64,000 nucleotides of DNA from Cydia pomonella. Taxonomy: Eukaryota; Arthropoda; Insecta; Lepidoptera; Tortricidae. Below the pieces are notes generated by a model. It had not been told where the DNA came from. It saw only the letters and a program-made list of their open reading frames with translations, and ran no database searches. Shown piece after piece: positions 51,281 to 63,440 of the stretch. Within the stretch, counting starts at the first letter, position 1, and each line of letters begins with the position of its first letter. The position numbers were made by a program, and so were the translations under genes. The DNA lies in NCBI RefSeq assembly GCF_033807575.1, contig NC_084727.1:6758001-6822000 (forward strand). Reading direction: 5' to 3'.

Positions 51281-51376
51281 GTCCCACTTTGTCGCTTACC
51301 ATAAGGACGAGATTTGCTTGCATTTTTGTACGAATAACCTTTCAAGCGTCCTTATGGCAAGCGACAAAGTGGGACT
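51281..51376. mobile_element. Hairpin element (family P), short copy
   Basis: GTCCCACTTTGTCGCTTACC and ATAAGGACG on the left are mirrored by CGTCCTTATGGCAAGCGACA and AAGTGGGAC on the right. It lacks the outer GTGACCGCG arms. Confidence 0.75.
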
Positions 51377-51675
51377 AAAGCATCATTCATTCATTCATTC
51401 TATAGTAGGGTGACTAATTAAAAAACACAAATCAAAATATTAAATAAAATAATTTAATTTCTTCCCTAAGTTGTGGGGAAATGCGTATAACCCAAAAGGC
51501 ATTCTTTCGATTTGATAAAGTCCAAGCGGAGTTCTAAATTAATAGATTCAATTGCTTTGAAGTCAATTATGTTTACAGACATACGATTGGTACAAATGCG
51601 TTGTTGTACGACATTCAACAACTGTGATACTGAATGTGACGTAACTGTAGTGACAACTAAAGTAACTATAGGTAT

Positions 51676-51785
51676 CTGACAAGAGCTCAAAAATTACCCC
51701 AAAACGAGGAGGATTTAACAACTGGACTTGCCTTACCGAGTTGTTAGAGTTGTTAAATCCTCCAAGCTCAAAAATTACCCCACGT
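51676..51785. repeat. Nested direct and inverted repeat
   Basis: GAGCTCAAAAATTACCCCA near 51682 recurs as AAGCTCAAAAATTACCCCA near 51764 (direct). Between them GGAGGATTTAACAAC (51708-51722) is mirrored by GTTGTTAAATCCTCC (51749-51763). This looks like a hairpin insertion flanked by a long duplication. Confidence 0.65.
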
Positions 51786-52062
51786 GTATTGTGCCGTGTA
51801 CTGTACTGCGCGCAGTTTGACAATGTGAAATATTGTAATGCGGGCTGCAGCATTGCAAGATTTGACATATAGAAGTTTTTTTTTTTACAAACATGATATT
51901 ATTATGCTATTAATATTAATATGAACAGCTCTAGATAGCTAACAGATAAAGAACCTTTACCTAATGTTAATTGAAGCCTCGTCTGCCAACAAACCATACT
52001 CTGGTTTGTGTTGTGAAGTTGTGATTTAGTTTTAAGGTTTGTTTTTTGTATAAACATTTATT
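51786..52062. other. No gene seen
   Basis: Nothing recognised. Confidence 0.4.
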
Positions 52063-52345
52063 CTGGATATTAACATTATTGAAAATAATTTTACACAATT
52101 TTATGTATATCAACGTAGCTACACAGCTATCAAACATAGGGGACGATTTCTTTTTTGAATTTTCAATTTATTATAGGAGCTAGAAGCATTTTAAATTTTG
52201 TATGAAATCTGTTTTTTGCTCCTAACTTTTATAATAATACAAAAATAGTCAAATTATGTAAAAATATCTTCCAAAATGTCAATATCCAGAGAGGAAAATG
52301 GTGACTATGTTTGTATGGAGAATCGGCCGTCCTGTTTTCAGTTTA
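52063..52345 (+). repeat. Family C repeat
   Basis: CTGGATATTAACATTATTGA, TTTATTATAGGAGCTAGAAG, GCTCCTAACTTTTATAATAA, ATCCAGAGAGGAAAATGGTG and TTGTATGGAGAATCGGCCGT appear in family order. Confidence 0.6.
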
Positions 52346-53734
52346 AAATATTATTGAATATCATGTTAGCGTAAATCAATATAGGCACAATTTTTCCTTT
52401 AAAATATCAATCATAAAAAAATTAAGATAGGGAAATTGAGTTGATGGGAACATATTGAAAAATTGTGTTTATGTCACTCAAGTATTCAATCTTCGAAGTA
52501 CTCCTACAAAAATTACGGCAGACGGAAGCTCATTTTTATAAGATTTTTTAGTGCCGTTTTCTAATAGCTTAACAAAAATATGTCTTTACATTTGCAATTT
52601 AGAAATTTTAGAACAATTAGACTACCTACAGCAAATAATTTTTAATTTTTTTATTTATTTATGTTTATTTGAAAAATTATCAGAGGGAGAGGGAGGGAGG
52701 GTAGCAGATTATACTTTTGACGAGTTGTTACATCCCCTACTATTGATGTTGACTGTGGACAAGCACTTGATGTCACTTTTTTCCCTAGCTCAGAGCCCCT
52801 AGTGTAAATTTATTCGATTTCGTAACGTGACGTACGGGTTTGCGCTAAGTCTCATTTAGTATGGGATTTAGAAACAGCGCGCCAAGCGGGACGTTTTTGA
52901 AACTCAACATGACAACTCTCTAAAACTCGACATGTGTCCCCGAAAAATCTTAACACCGCGATCTATGATTTTTCACGCGCGCTATAGCGACATCTAGCGG
53001 ATAATTCGACAACTGAAATTTAATCTTTGCAAATAAGTAAAACCACAGAGATTGGACAAAGGTTTGAAGACAAACAGCCATATACACCGACGGAGCACGT
53101 TGTAGATGTAATGGACAGCCGTGGCATTGCCGCGTGACCCTGTCCGGGCGTCGAACTCGCGGCTTTTTGCAACCAACTATTGTGAATATTTTATCAGAAC
53201 TATTATGAGTAATATGTTGAAGCTATTTATATTTCTAGTTTTTATTTTTAAATTTTTTAACTTATTATTTAAATTTTTTGGTAAATTTTCGCAAGTTTTT
53301 GTACTAAGTGTTGGTTTGGTATGGCGATTCGCGAACATTAACCATAAGATCTAATAAATAAGATAAAAAATATTAAAAAAAAAGTGTACTTACGTATATT
53401 TAAGTGTGAACTATGAGTAATATGATGTATTGACTATTTATTCATTCATTTCTTATTCGTTTTGTTGTAAGTTTAATATTAATAATAATGTGAAATATTC
53501 TAGCAAAACGATTTCGCAATATAACACTGCTGTTATGTTCTCCTAAGGCCCATCATACCAAAAAATGCCTTTTGAATTTATCGTTGTATTTCTTTGGTTT
53601 TGAAATTGAATTAATGAAACCGCCTAGTTTCTTGCCTATCCATATTGGGATACCCTCCTCTAATTGAGGGGGGATTTAAATCTTCTCGGGTCATAGGTGT
53701 AGGGTTAGAGCCGGCGTAGGTTTATTTGACGTTC
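52346..53734. other. No gene supported
   Basis: An 83-codon frame (52551-52802) has no recognised domain. A GC-richer patch at 53095-53170 contains a box-B-like GAGTTCGACGCCC on the minus strand but no box A. AT-rich frames at 53121-53354 are low complexity. Confidence 0.35.
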
Positions 53735-53790
53735 ATAAGCGCATTGTATTATGCCTACTTGAATAATAAACTATCTTTAACAAAAGAAAT
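53735..53790 (+). mobile_element. LINE 3'-tail scrap
   Basis: GCATTGTATTATGCCTACTT then GAATAATAAACTATC ends like the AATAAA-bearing LINE tails elsewhere in the window. Confidence 0.4.
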
Positions 53791-54442
53791 GCGAAACTGT
53801 TCCAATTAAAATTGTTTAAATAATTTTAAAATAATGAATACTACAAAAAAGGCCGTGGGCTTTACGAGGATATAGGTAGTCAGTCTAAAGGGACCTGGTA
53901 CTGATTAACAGTCCGGCGGATGCCATCGGCCTGTCATTTATGACATTTATGCATTTGTCAGAGTTGGCTTGGTAGAACTCAGGTCGGATAATCCAGTACC
54001 CGAAGCGAAATTTGAACCAATGTCTGAATTTTTTGCGGTTTTATCCAGCTAAATGCGATGTCGGTTATAAGAGTAAAAATTCAGTTAAAAGTAAAAGCTA
54101 TTCTCAGGAGGCTAATAAATTACAATTGTACCGACCTACAGTACAGTCCGCGATATTTATGCTTTCCCGCCATCACAAGCTTGGCTTTCAAAACTTACCA
54201 AAGTGTAGTAGTTAAGGTTATTTTTGTTTTAAATATTATATATATATATATATATTTTAGTTAATATTTATATAGTGGGCTGGTAAAACCTGACAGATAT
54301 AATTTTTTTTATTTTTTGTATTTTTGACCGTAAATGCTGCTAAACATACACTTTTAAGAGACTAAAATGTAATACAACGTTTTCTGAAATCGGTCTTGTT
54401 TTAAAGAATGACAATTCTTGTGAAAATTTGTTTCCCTAAGGC
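53791..54442. other. No gene seen
   Basis: A short AT run (54236-54255) and AT-rich sequence. The overlapping frames at 54012-54264 are not gene-like. Confidence 0.4.
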
Positions 54443-54570
54443 CCACTTGTATCAATCACTAACCCGGGGTTAACCGGTTAAACCTAGAGGTACCATAGTC
54501 GCTAGTCCAATTTGACACTGGGTTAACGGTTTAACCGGTTAACCGCGGGTTATTGGGATGGTGCAAGTGG
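54443..54570. mobile_element. 128-bp palindromic element, AACCGGTTAA type, copy 2
   Basis: CCACTTGTATCAATCACTAA and CCCGGGGTTAACCGGTTAA on the left are mirrored by TTAACCGGTTAACCGCGGGT and GGATGGTGCAAGTGG on the right. Its length equals that of copy 1 (18063). Confidence 0.75.
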
Positions 54571-54890
54571 CGCTTAGCGACTAAAATGCGTGAGTTAAAC
54601 CGTACCTAAAATCCACTTTTGCGACTTTATCTACTCGGTAAAAAGAGTAAAAAATCCGTTAAAAGTAAGAGGTATTCCCAGAGCGCTAATAAATCACAAG
54701 TATACCTACTATACCTTCATATATTTCTGGTTACCCTCGGCGTGGATATTTGGACAATGGACCCGTCCCCGTAGACTTAACTGAAGTTAGTCTAAAAACT
54801 TTTCGGCTAACATTTTGTACTACAAACAAACGTATGTCGATTTTCAGTAACAATTATTTATGTTTATTGGTTTCAAAAAATAACAATGAA

Positions 54891-54960
54891 GCGTTGGTGT
54901 CCTAGCGGTTCTAGAGCATGCGACTTTCAATCCGGAGGTCGCGGGTTGAAACCCCGCTCG
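54891..54960 (+). mobile_element. tRNA-like SINE head, third family
   Basis: GTGTCCTAGCGGTTCTAGAG (box A region) and CGCGGGTTGAAACCCCG (box B with one changed base) occur at tRNA spacing. I recall a lepidopteran SINE head close to this. The SINE body is missing after CGCTCG. Confidence 0.65.
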
Positions 54961-55904
54961 TGTGTGGCATCATTATGAAAATATGACGTTTAATAATGAC
55001 ACTCCCTTACTTTGTTATATTCGAGTCGATGAAAACAATTTCACAGCTTAGACAATGTTTGCATATCAGGAACTACTATTACTTTCACGACGATCGTGTC
55101 ACAGCCGGAACCGGCGCCGTTCCGCGTAACGCCAGGGACGCACTGGTGCGTCACCGTCAGCCGACCGTCACGACAATGGGACCCAACGGTTATGTTCGAT
55201 GACTTCTAGGTATCGTCATTAGTGGAGCAAATAGACCATTGTACAGTGCCCAACCTTTTTACGTCGGTAACGTAGGCCAATAACACACGGAGCGGTGTCG
55301 CCGAGCTGCTTTACATTTTGTACCGCGGTGTATTCTGCCTAGAGGGGACATACGACAAACGATGGTCTTATGGAACTTAGTAATTTTATTTAATCGTCGA
55401 AAATGAATTTATAATTTCAATACAATGGCAGAATAATAAATAGTACATTATGAAAAGAGGGGGCTAAATGATTTTTGCAAACGAGAGTGATAATTTACGA
55501 CAGTCGACAGCCAGGCTGGAGTGAATTGAAGTCTCGAGTTTGCAATATTCTTACCACAGGAGTTACGAGTACAAACAATGTTTTTCATCACACTTGCGAA
55601 GAAAAAACAAAATTTTAAGCGAAATTGTTCTTAAATTAGGTGACATCAAACAATCGTCCGCCATATTGTAATTTTTGACAGGTTAGGCATCAAAGACACA
55701 GACCAATCCGATATTCAGCCACGATTGAAGATTGTGGTAAAATATTCTTAATATTTATAAGCATACACAAAAATAATAATTGATTTACGTCAGTATTTTC
55801 AAAGTAAAACTTATTTATACCTACTTAAAAAATATATTTTAAAAACTCGTGAGTTATTTTTTTTTTTCACAGTCTATAACTCCCGCAGGAACTTTTTTTT
55901 ATTT
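54961..55904. other. Mostly unrecognised; one GC-rich patch
   Basis: The patch at 55085-55200 (CGGAACCGGCGCCGTTCCGC, with GCACTGGTGC) ends a 68-codon frame (54996-55202) but has no known domain or clean splice sites. The rest shows nothing. Confidence 0.35.
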
Positions 55905-56010
55905 ATTTTTTTTTATTTATTATAACATTAAAATATAAAATATGTGTACCACAAAACAAAATTTTCGCCAAACTGCGAGACAGTTTGTTGGCGATGAGCT
56001 CGCTCGTTAT
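55905..56010 (-). mobile_element. LINE 3' end with conserved hairpin
   Basis: CGCCAAACTG (55966) pairs with CAGTTTGTTGGCG (to 55993), matching the hairpin in the tail at 33155-33330. A T- and A-rich end lies to the left, the 3' side on the minus strand. Confidence 0.5.
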
Positions 56011-57604
56011 ACTTATAAAAAGGTACATAATTTTGCACTGTCCTACCGTCCCGGCATGGCCAATTTTTATGTAGGTATTACAATTATGAAGTAGGTATAA
56101 CGTAGGATTGGTGACTCAACACTGGTGGCGCGGGCGCGGGACAGAATAGGCCTTTGTCCTTCATTACACCTGAATGAAATAATATTTCTTCGAGCATGTG
56201 TGATGAAATAGTAGATTGTAAGACAAGGGCATAAAGTGATCCATTTTTTTATCCGAGGTTAAATATAGTCGAGGATAAAAATGGATATTTATGCCTGAGT
56301 TATACACTCTGCTTTTCACTTCGAGTGCGAGGAAAATTTACATAAAATCCAATATTTTAGGTTATTTTACCGTACTTGTTCAAGACTAAAAAAAATCGTA
56401 CTCGGGCCGATCGCACCGGTCGACAGGGCTGGCAGTTTGTATGGCAGATTTTGAACTTTATTGCTGAGTTAATAAGGGTTGTAATGCATTATTTTACTTT
56501 ATGCTCTAGAGCATAATAAGCAATTTTATGTCGCTTACACGCGACTTAAATGTCACTTTTACGAGCATTATAATATTTATCCGGCTGGCCACAAAAAAAC
56601 AAATACCAGTACACCAATCAGCCGTGACCACGACAATATTTCAGCACCGCGCAACAGAAGAAAGTTAAACTCGTTGTATAACCGCAGTTCTGTTTAAATC
56701 GCTGTTGCAATTTGTGTTTAATAGAGGTAAACAAACAAATATTGTTGCATAGATAACAACATTTCTATACTTGCTAGTAAACACGAGACTTCGTTAAGGT
56801 GTGCGATACATGTAACGTACACTATAAACGCAGCGTTACACATCGTCATGTGTTATTAATGTTATTTTTCACTACGGAAGACTTCTCCGAGACTACGGGG
56901 ACAACGCCGTCCTCGAAACATCGGAGGTAAATTTAAATAGTATTTTATACAATTGTGATTTAATAGAGAGCTTTTAATTCGAGTACATTGTTTCAGCAAC
57001 GAAGCTTGCTGAGTTGCGTAAGTAAGGTACGAGAATGAAAAGGTTTCTGATATCAACTTTTGTATACAATATTTATTCAACGCGTCATTTCAAATAATAC
57101 TTGTTTTACTATAAATGATAGATAATTAATGAAAGTTGGTCAGTATCTCAGTAGACAAAAATGTAGATATATACACGCGACTCCCGCCCCGCACCCAGCG
57201 GCCTTTTAGTCTTTTCTATGGGAGCGCGGCGGCACGTGATTGCTCATTTTTTTTTATAGTTGACTACAGCGTGTCGAAATGAATCTTATAGTTGAATGGG
57301 AGCCAATACATGAAAAGTACGCAATTATAGTTTGGTATACGAAACCTTAATTCAACTATTACAGTCGACGAATAGAAATAGTACTATTTGCGTTACCCTC
57401 TCTTAAACAAAGACATTCAAGTATGAATGAGATCGTCACGCTTGGTGGAGCCGGTAGGAATTCGTCATGTTATTGTGTTCGATCGAAATGATCATTTATG
57501 TGTAATACGAGTGTTTTTAAACGCAGCACCTACATAATTATAAGCATATACGAGCACAGTGTCTAATGTCCATAGAATTGAATTTACATCTAATAGGCGA
57601 GATG
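56011..57604. other. No gene supported
   Basis: CACTACGGAAGACTTCTCCG and GACAACGCCGTCCTCGAAAC (56872-56922) look like repeat sequence. A GC-rich patch at 57180-57235 was not identified. No coding frame was found. Confidence 0.35.
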
Positions 57605-57690
57605 ACTAGTTTTTTAAGAGGAAACGGGAGTAAGGGGAGGCCAGTTTCTCCATACGTAATCCTCATTATCCTTTCTGTATATAAACATTA
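57605..57690 (-). repeat. Family C fragment
   Basis: TTTTTTAAGAGGAAACGGGA, TCTCCATACGTAATCCTCAT and TCTGTATATAAACATTATAG correspond to the minus-strand start of family C. A LINE fragment follows directly. Confidence 0.4.
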
Positions 57691-57696
57691 TAGAAA

Positions 57697-57912
57697 GCCT
57701 GGCTGTCTCGCATAACTAAACTGTGGCATGAACTGTCGCCTGCGGTATTTCCGGACCGATACGACCTTCATACCTTTAAGAAAAGAGCGTACTCCCATCT
57801 TAGATGCCGGCAACGCGCTTAAAAGCCCTCTAGTGTTGCGAGTGTCTATGGACGACGGTTATCGCTTACCATCAGGTGATCCGTCGGCTCGTTTGCCTCT
57901 TATATCATAAAA
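57697..57912 (+). pseudogene. LINE 3' fragment: RT C-terminus plus tail
   Basis: In the frame ending at TAA 57820-57822 the sequence reads SRITKLWHELSPAVFPDRYD followed by LHTFKKRAYSHL. This is the W-x-x-LP-x-x-VFP-x-x-Y-x-L-x-x-FK signature of the extreme C-terminus of a common non-LTR polyprotein family. The 3' UTR follows (CTAGTGTTGCGAGTGTCTAT, CGCTTACCATCAGGTGATCC, GTTTGCCTCTTATATCATAA). The 60-codon frame starting at 57728 is another phase and is not the gene. Confidence 0.8.
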
Positions 57913-58064
57913 CTAAACTCTCAAAAAGGTATAGTAAAATGGAAATTATATAATTCTTTGACCTCGGAGTGTCATACGCGAGATTGTCAATTTGCGGCAG
58001 GAATACGGGAGTAACGAGAACGGGGGAGGAGGCTTAGCGGGCTTACGGGGCGAGACGGGCTTAG

Positions 58065-58183
58065 GGCAAAGCTGGGTGTAGACCGACGTTTTTATAAGCT
58101 TTTTTTTCAGTTGTTTCAACTGTTAATTACTGCTCTGACCTTAGGTAAAGCTGGGTGCACACCGACGTTTTTGTAAGTTTTAT
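58065..58183 (+). repeat. Two-copy direct repeat AAAGCTGGGTG
   Basis: AAAGCTGGGTGTAGACCGAC plus GTTTTTATAAG (58071) recurs as AAAGCTGGGTGCACACCGAC plus GTTTTTGTAAG (58147). A third diverged match starts near 58529. Confidence 0.6.
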
Positions 58184-58564
58184 TTTATTCTCATCCAAGT
58201 TACAACGGTAATTTTTATTTGTTATAATTCCCGGGGCTTTATTAACATGGCTAGCTCACGGATCGTCATCAGATAAGTGGGAACGGCCAAGGTTTACAAA
58301 TATCTGCACAAAGCCTCTGTTATCAAGATAATAAAATGCATCATTAGATATTTTCGGGCACCTTGGTCGCTTCAGCGTATGCGATAGCGACGTACGTAAG
58401 ATATATCGGTCCGGCATCTATACTGGTCCGTGGGCAATCTGCTATCACCGTAATATTTTTACATTGTCCCGTAAAGCTGCCGGGTACGCTCGAAAACAAA
58501 AGTAACTGCCATCTGACCTTCTTTGGGTAAAGCTAGCTGCACACCAACGTTTTTATTTATATAT

Positions 58565-58950
58565 TTATTATTTATATGAGCCCAGAGTATCCCACTGCTG
58601 GGCAAAGGCCTCCCTCCTCTCTTTCCACGTATCCCGGTCTTCACCAGTTCCTGTCGAAGGGGTCAGGACATCTCGCTAACGCCGTCGAGGTTTGCCGCGA
58701 CCTTGGTTTCGATCTTGTGGGGCCCAGTTGGTGATTGATTTAGCCCATAAGTCATCTGGCATACGGCAAACGTGCCCCGCCCAGTCCCGCTTCAGCTTGA
58801 CGGCTTTTTCAGCGTCAGCTATTTGGGTTTTTGAGCGTAGGATAATGTTTCTTCGTGCCGAGAATACTACGCTCCATGGTGCGTTGGCAAACCTTGAGGG
58901 TGGATTTCTGAACTTTTGTCAAGGACCAAGTCTGTGCTCCGTATTAGATC
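58565..58950 (-). pseudogene. RTE-like LINE C-terminal fragment
   Basis: On the minus strand a broken series of frames reads QKSTLKVCQRTMERSILGTK, then a region decoding as KSRQAEAGLGGARLP-like in one phase (K-L-K-W-D-W-A-G-H-V-like in the right phase), and later WDTLG-like text near CCCAGCAGTGGGATACTCTG. CQRxMERSxLG followed by KLKxxWAGH and AFAQQWD is a widespread lepidopteran RTE-like C-terminus. Several frameshifts are present. Confidence 0.7.
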
Positions 58951-60540
58951 AGGATACGACGTATTTATAAGCTTTAGTTTTTTTCTTCTGTTGTCTGGTA
59001 TTAAATCATAGTTAATGATGGATAGAAATGCAAGTGTGTTACGTGGCATGCAAGAGTAGGTATATTAGTCAAATGTTAAACCACTTGGAAACTAGGCCGT
59101 TCGCACCCGAATGTTTCAAAACCTGTAGTATAGGTAATCGCTTCACATTAAAGCAGTTATCGTCAATAGGTAAATAGTTCATCACTTACATATTCTTATA
59201 ATTTAACTCACGCGATTCATGAACAGACTGCATATTTGGCTCCTGTTTACTTTCCTCATATTCGAAATGAAATATGGAGTGTTTAACTTTCGTATATTTC
59301 ACACTCGAAATATTGGCGCTTGAACGAAATGGGGTTACGTAACTACATAGTGCAATCAGTATCAAAAGTTGCGCACCAGGCTACGCGTTATATGTGCCAT
59401 TTCTTTACAGATTAACGAAAAAAAAGTATCTACATTTATGGAAAATGTATGTAACGGTTTGTGTATGTTTTACATATATACATATATTAAATAGTATCTT
59501 TATATAATAAAAAGTTGACATTTATTTCAACCTGACGATTGACGATTGAATTGTAACCTTACGATCCTTTTGGGAGATAAAATATTATTTTAAGATTTTT
59601 ATTTTTATGTTGATAGTTAGTAGTTTATGACGATCATGATGTGAATTATAATAATTTTGGCTCAGGCAAAAGTGTACTGTAATTTATATTGTGAAATTAA
59701 TTATCTAGATGATACATATTTATTCTATTTCATATCATGATATACTATATGAAAAAGAAAAATTAGATTGTACTTAATAGATATTTTTAAAGCGAACTGT
59801 AGAGATTTATTTCTGTTTAGAAAATATTCCGGGGTTGCAGTTATTTATTTTTTTCATTTTAAAAGTCACATTTCTTAAACCAGGGCCATTTTACAAGCTT
59901 TTATTTAACTTGTATCTAACTATGTATGTACGGGTCAATACTTGCAAGTTAAATTTGACCCACTTCCCGGTTTCCGATGAAGATGAAAATTTGCATACAT
60001 CATTTAAGTTGGGTGCCAATGCAATATTATGGTACCATCGAGCTGATCTGATGATAGAGATACGAGGTGGCCATAGGAACTCTATTCTATAATAAAACAA
60101 CGCAACCTAATTGCATTTTGGGTTTTTAGAATTGTCTCGATGAGTATTAGTTACCTGTGGAAAGAAAAGTAAAGTCAGCGATAAAAGCTTGTAAAAATAT
60201 TTTTTTGCCATAACTTTTTTAATTAATAATTTTGTGGCAGTCTATACCTAGCCTTACCGTACAAGTACAAATATGAGTATGACTCTTAGTAGTAAAGTAT
60301 GGATGTACGCAGATAAATATCATGTTCAACATCGCCAAGAAAGTGTTCTGTCAGATAAATTGAGGCTCATATTTCAGCCATACTTACAGAGAAAATAAGA
60401 ATTTACCTTTTGTTCATGAGAGTAAAGAATGTAATTTTGAGCTGAAGTAGTGTCGAAATAATTTAGGTGATGTTCTTTGTTCCGTGAAATATTCTAGAAA
60501 CTAGTAAAATTATTGTGATGTTCCAGTTCATTGAAAATAT
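58951..60540. other. No gene seen
   Basis: An 85-codon plus frame and a 69-codon minus frame (59835-60100) overlap. Neither has a recognisable domain. No shared repeat was noticed. Confidence 0.4.
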
Positions 60541-60942
60541 GTTAACGGCACCAATCATGGGACATTTGAGATAAAATTTGGAGTATTTTTGATATTTCAC
60601 CGACATCTGTAAATTTTCTACCGCTTTATGATTTAAAAGTTGAATATCCAATTCGTCTTTTATGTTTTCTATGTATTTAATGAAAGCTACTCCAATTGGT
60701 TTCAATATTATTAACCATTAAAACTATGGCTTTTTGCTCCAGTCATGGGATGTATGGCGCCATTAATTTTCAAACGAACAAATATCAATGTGAAATAAAA
60801 CTTACGAGTAAGCAGCTCTTTAGCTCTTGTTTATGGTAAAATGTTGCCAGCGATTAAAAACTGATGGTAAATACTTGTTTTACAGGATTTGCCTATACCA
60901 TCCCATTACTGGTGCCTGTTCCATTATAGGGGTGTTTACTAT
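60541..60942 (+). mobile_element. Family D element, copy 3
   Basis: GTTAACGGCACCAATCATGG at the left and CATTATAGGGGTGTTTAC at the right bound a 402-bp copy. A small deletion (ATTAACCATTAAAACTATGG) breaks the frame seen in copies 1 and 2. Confidence 0.7.
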
Positions 60943-61097
60943 AAGCTTAAATTTGCCTTTAGTCGATAAATTCGTTTTCGTTCTATAAATTCGTCTTAAT
61001 TTGAATTATGATTTAATATAACTCCACTATAAAATGCATTTGAATTCATTGGTGTATTTTACATTTAGAATAAATTACAGTTATTCATAATAAAACA

Positions 61098-61245
61098 AAT
61101 GTAAGACGAAGTTGGACAGACGACCTCATTAAGGTCGCCGGAAGACGCTGGATGTGGGTCGCTTCCAACCGGTACATGTGGAGGTCCAAGGGGGAGGCCT
61201 ATGTTCAGCAGTGGACGTCTTAAGGCTGAGATGATGATGATGAAG
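61098..61245 (+). pseudogene. RTE-like LINE terminus with GATGAT tail
   Basis: The frame reads VRRSWTDDLIKVAGRRWM, then a YMWRSKGEAYVQQWTS ending at TAA (61221-61223), followed by GCTGAGATGATGATGATGA. R-W-x-DDL...W...GEAYVQQW then a GAT-type tail is characteristic of the RTE-like family also seen at 58.6 kb. Only the last 40 or so codons survive. Confidence 0.8.
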
Positions 61246-61662
61246 ACGGATTTGGGGATGGGTTGCTATTTTTAGATATTTTTTGTACTTTTCAACTATT
61301 TTTACGCAGTTTTTTATTGTGAATTCAACAGATAAGTATCTATTTTATCTTATGGTACGTCTACTTGACATAAATTATGTAGGATGTATTGTAAGACGTG
61401 TCTGAATTATCACAAACATGTCCGTGCAAACTTAGTGTGGTTAGGCGGGATTTCCTATTCATTTAATTAACTCTTGTGAGGTCAAACCATGACCTAGCAA
61501 TAATATCTTATTCCGTCATGTAAAAGTACCCCCGACACTACCAATTTAATCAAGCCGATGGACCCTTGCCCCACACGCCCTCTACGCGTGAACGTACCAA
61601 CTAATCAGTAGCGATGACAACAGCAGGGAAGAGAGCAGAAAATATATTTTGTTATTTTGTAT
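61246..61662. other. No gene seen
   Basis: Nothing recognised. Confidence 0.4.
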
Positions 61663-61930
61663 GACGACCGGTTTGGCCTAGTGGGTAGTGACCCTGCCTA
61701 CGAAGCTGATGGTCCCGGGTTCAAATCCTGGTAAGGGCATTATTCGTGTGATGAGCATGGATATTTGTTCCTGAGTCATGGTTGTTTTCTATGTATTTAA
61801 GTATTTATATATTATATATATATCGTTGTCTAAGTACCCTCAACACAAGCCTTATTGAGCTTACTGTGGGACTTAGTCAATTTGTGTAATAATGTCCTAT
61901 AATATTTATTTATTTTATTTATTTATTTTA
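61663..61930 (+). mobile_element. tRNA-derived SINE (family S), copy 5
   Basis: GACGACCGGTTTGGCCTAGT (box A), GGGTTCAAATCCTGG (box B with one change), body ATGAGCATGGATATTTGTTC, a short AT linker, CCTCAACACAAGCCTTATTG, and a TATTTATTTATTTT-type tail. Confidence 0.85.
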
Positions 61931-62151
61931 ATGACCGCGAGCCAGGAACAGATTCCATGACCACTCGCCTCCCGGGCGAAAATTCGTATGGTTAACGGCT
62001 ATGTATGATGAATCCTCGTGGACGTCAGCTGCCACACCGTTGGTGGATAAAAAAAATAGTCATAGCCTCCCGATTGATACTTTGTCAGATGATAATTCAA
62101 ATTCTATTGTTAATTTTAAATTTGTTGTAACAAAATGTTCGCCATTAGGTC
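61931..62151 (+). other. Unidentified stretch with an open frame
   Basis: A plus frame from about 61935 to the retroelement tail includes FVWLTAMYDESSWTSAATPL and is less AT-biased than the flanks. It runs into the minus-strand tail, so it is not a complete gene. No family was recognised. Confidence 0.25.
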
Positions 62152-62325
62152 TTTTTTATACTACGTCGGTGGCAAATAAGCATACGGCCCGCCAGATGGT
62201 AAGCAGTCTCAGTAACCTATGTATGCCTGCAACTCCAGAGGAGTTACATGCGCGTTGCCGATTCTAACACTGCACCCTCGTTGAGCTCTGGCAACCTTAC
62301 TCACCGGCAGGCACACAACACTATG
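62152..62325 (-). mobile_element. Retroelement 3' tail (GGCAACGC type), minus copy
   Basis: Reverse complement of the 44.5-kb copy: TTTTTTATACTACGTCGGTG at the left is the A-rich end, AACTCCAGAGGAGTTACATG lies in the middle, and CACCGGCAGGCACACAACAC is at the right. Confidence 0.75.
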
Positions 62326-63331
62326 CGTAGACTCTAGAGTTATTAGAGTTTTCTGTAAGGTGGAGGTGTTTCTCCATTTGGGCTCTGCTAGATGACATTC
62401 ACAATACCCATACCTCTCTTTTGGACGTAGTTTAAGGACATACCTGGGTCCAAAATTGGGTATTTGTGGATTTTGAAAGCATTAATAAAGGATTTAGGAA
62501 AGCGCGCCTGACACGATGAGTTTATACACCTATAAAAAACCTTTCATAGTTTTAAAAGTTCAAAAGCACTACCCATAAATGACCTAATGAACTTGGTGCG
62601 CTGAGATTGGTTGAGTGTTAACCAATCACGTACTACTAAGGGTGTAATGGACATAAATACACGATTTGTCATTGGTAGAAAGTGGGTTGGCATTGTGAAC
62701 GCGTGCTGAGTAAGGGACATCGTTAAAAGAGTTGCAAGATTGGGGATATAAATCCTTAGGTCGGGAGCATTCGAACACTCGACTTGTCTATAAATACGTG
62801 AAGTGTTCGAATATAGCTCTTATTCCCTTTGCGATAAAGTTTAGATCGTTTAAGCGGTCGTATGTGTTGAGTGATAAGCGAACTGCGATAGTGCGGTAAA
62901 TAATGGTAGCAGTTGTAAAACCTTGCCTTACAAGCCCGAAAATTAATTAAACATGATATCGTTATGAAAAATGGGAAAACAATTAGTAAGCATACACCTT
63001 ATTCCCATAGTTGTAAGTGTGGGAAATAAAATAAAATAATTTTTTTTATGGAATTTTTTTAAATTTTAAATAAAACAGCTATTTGTGCTTTCAATCGCAC
63101 GAACTTGAATGAGGACGGTATTGTTTTTTAATGTTTTATTAGCTATTATTTTTTAAAGGATATCATTTCTCAGACAATATATATTATTAGAGTGTTATCA
63201 TTTGTAGTGTATTATTCAGCCCATCTATACATATCATAAAGCCTCTATAATGCGTTCATAAGCCCCCACACTTGTATTTTAATGCATTTCAACATGTAGC
63301 AGTCTCATAAACTACCTACTATTAATACTAG
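62326..63331. other. Unassigned; contains TATA-like motifs and a hairpin
   Basis: GGGGATATAAATCC (about 62750) and TCTATAAATACG (about 62788) are TATA-like. ATTCGAACACT pairs with AGTGTTCGAAT (about 62769-62813). A solo LTR or promoter was considered, but no TG...CA ends or flanking duplication were found. The rest is AT-rich. Confidence 0.3.
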
Positions 63332-63440
63332 AGGGCCTACTGCGAACCACGTTCGACGTGTTGCCTCTCTGTTGCACTTGTAAATTCGTACGTAAGTGTG
63401 ACAGGGAGGCAACTCGTCGAACGTGGTTCGCGGTAGGCCC
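63332..63440. mobile_element. 109-bp palindromic element
   Basis: GGGCCTACTGCGAACCACGT then TCGACG and TTGCCTC on the left are mirrored by GAGGCAACTCGTCGAACGTG and GTTCGCGGTAGGCCC on the right. The frames over it are symmetric artefacts. Confidence 0.8.

Noticed and set aside
54891..54960. Functional tRNA gene
   Set aside because: Box B is altered and no good acceptor stem is visible. It fits the head of a SINE better. The same reasoning applies to 19815-19900 and 50672-50760.
62001..62267. 88-codon plus frame as a complete gene
   Set aside because: Its second half is antisense to a retroelement 3' tail. The first half alone has no recognisable domain.
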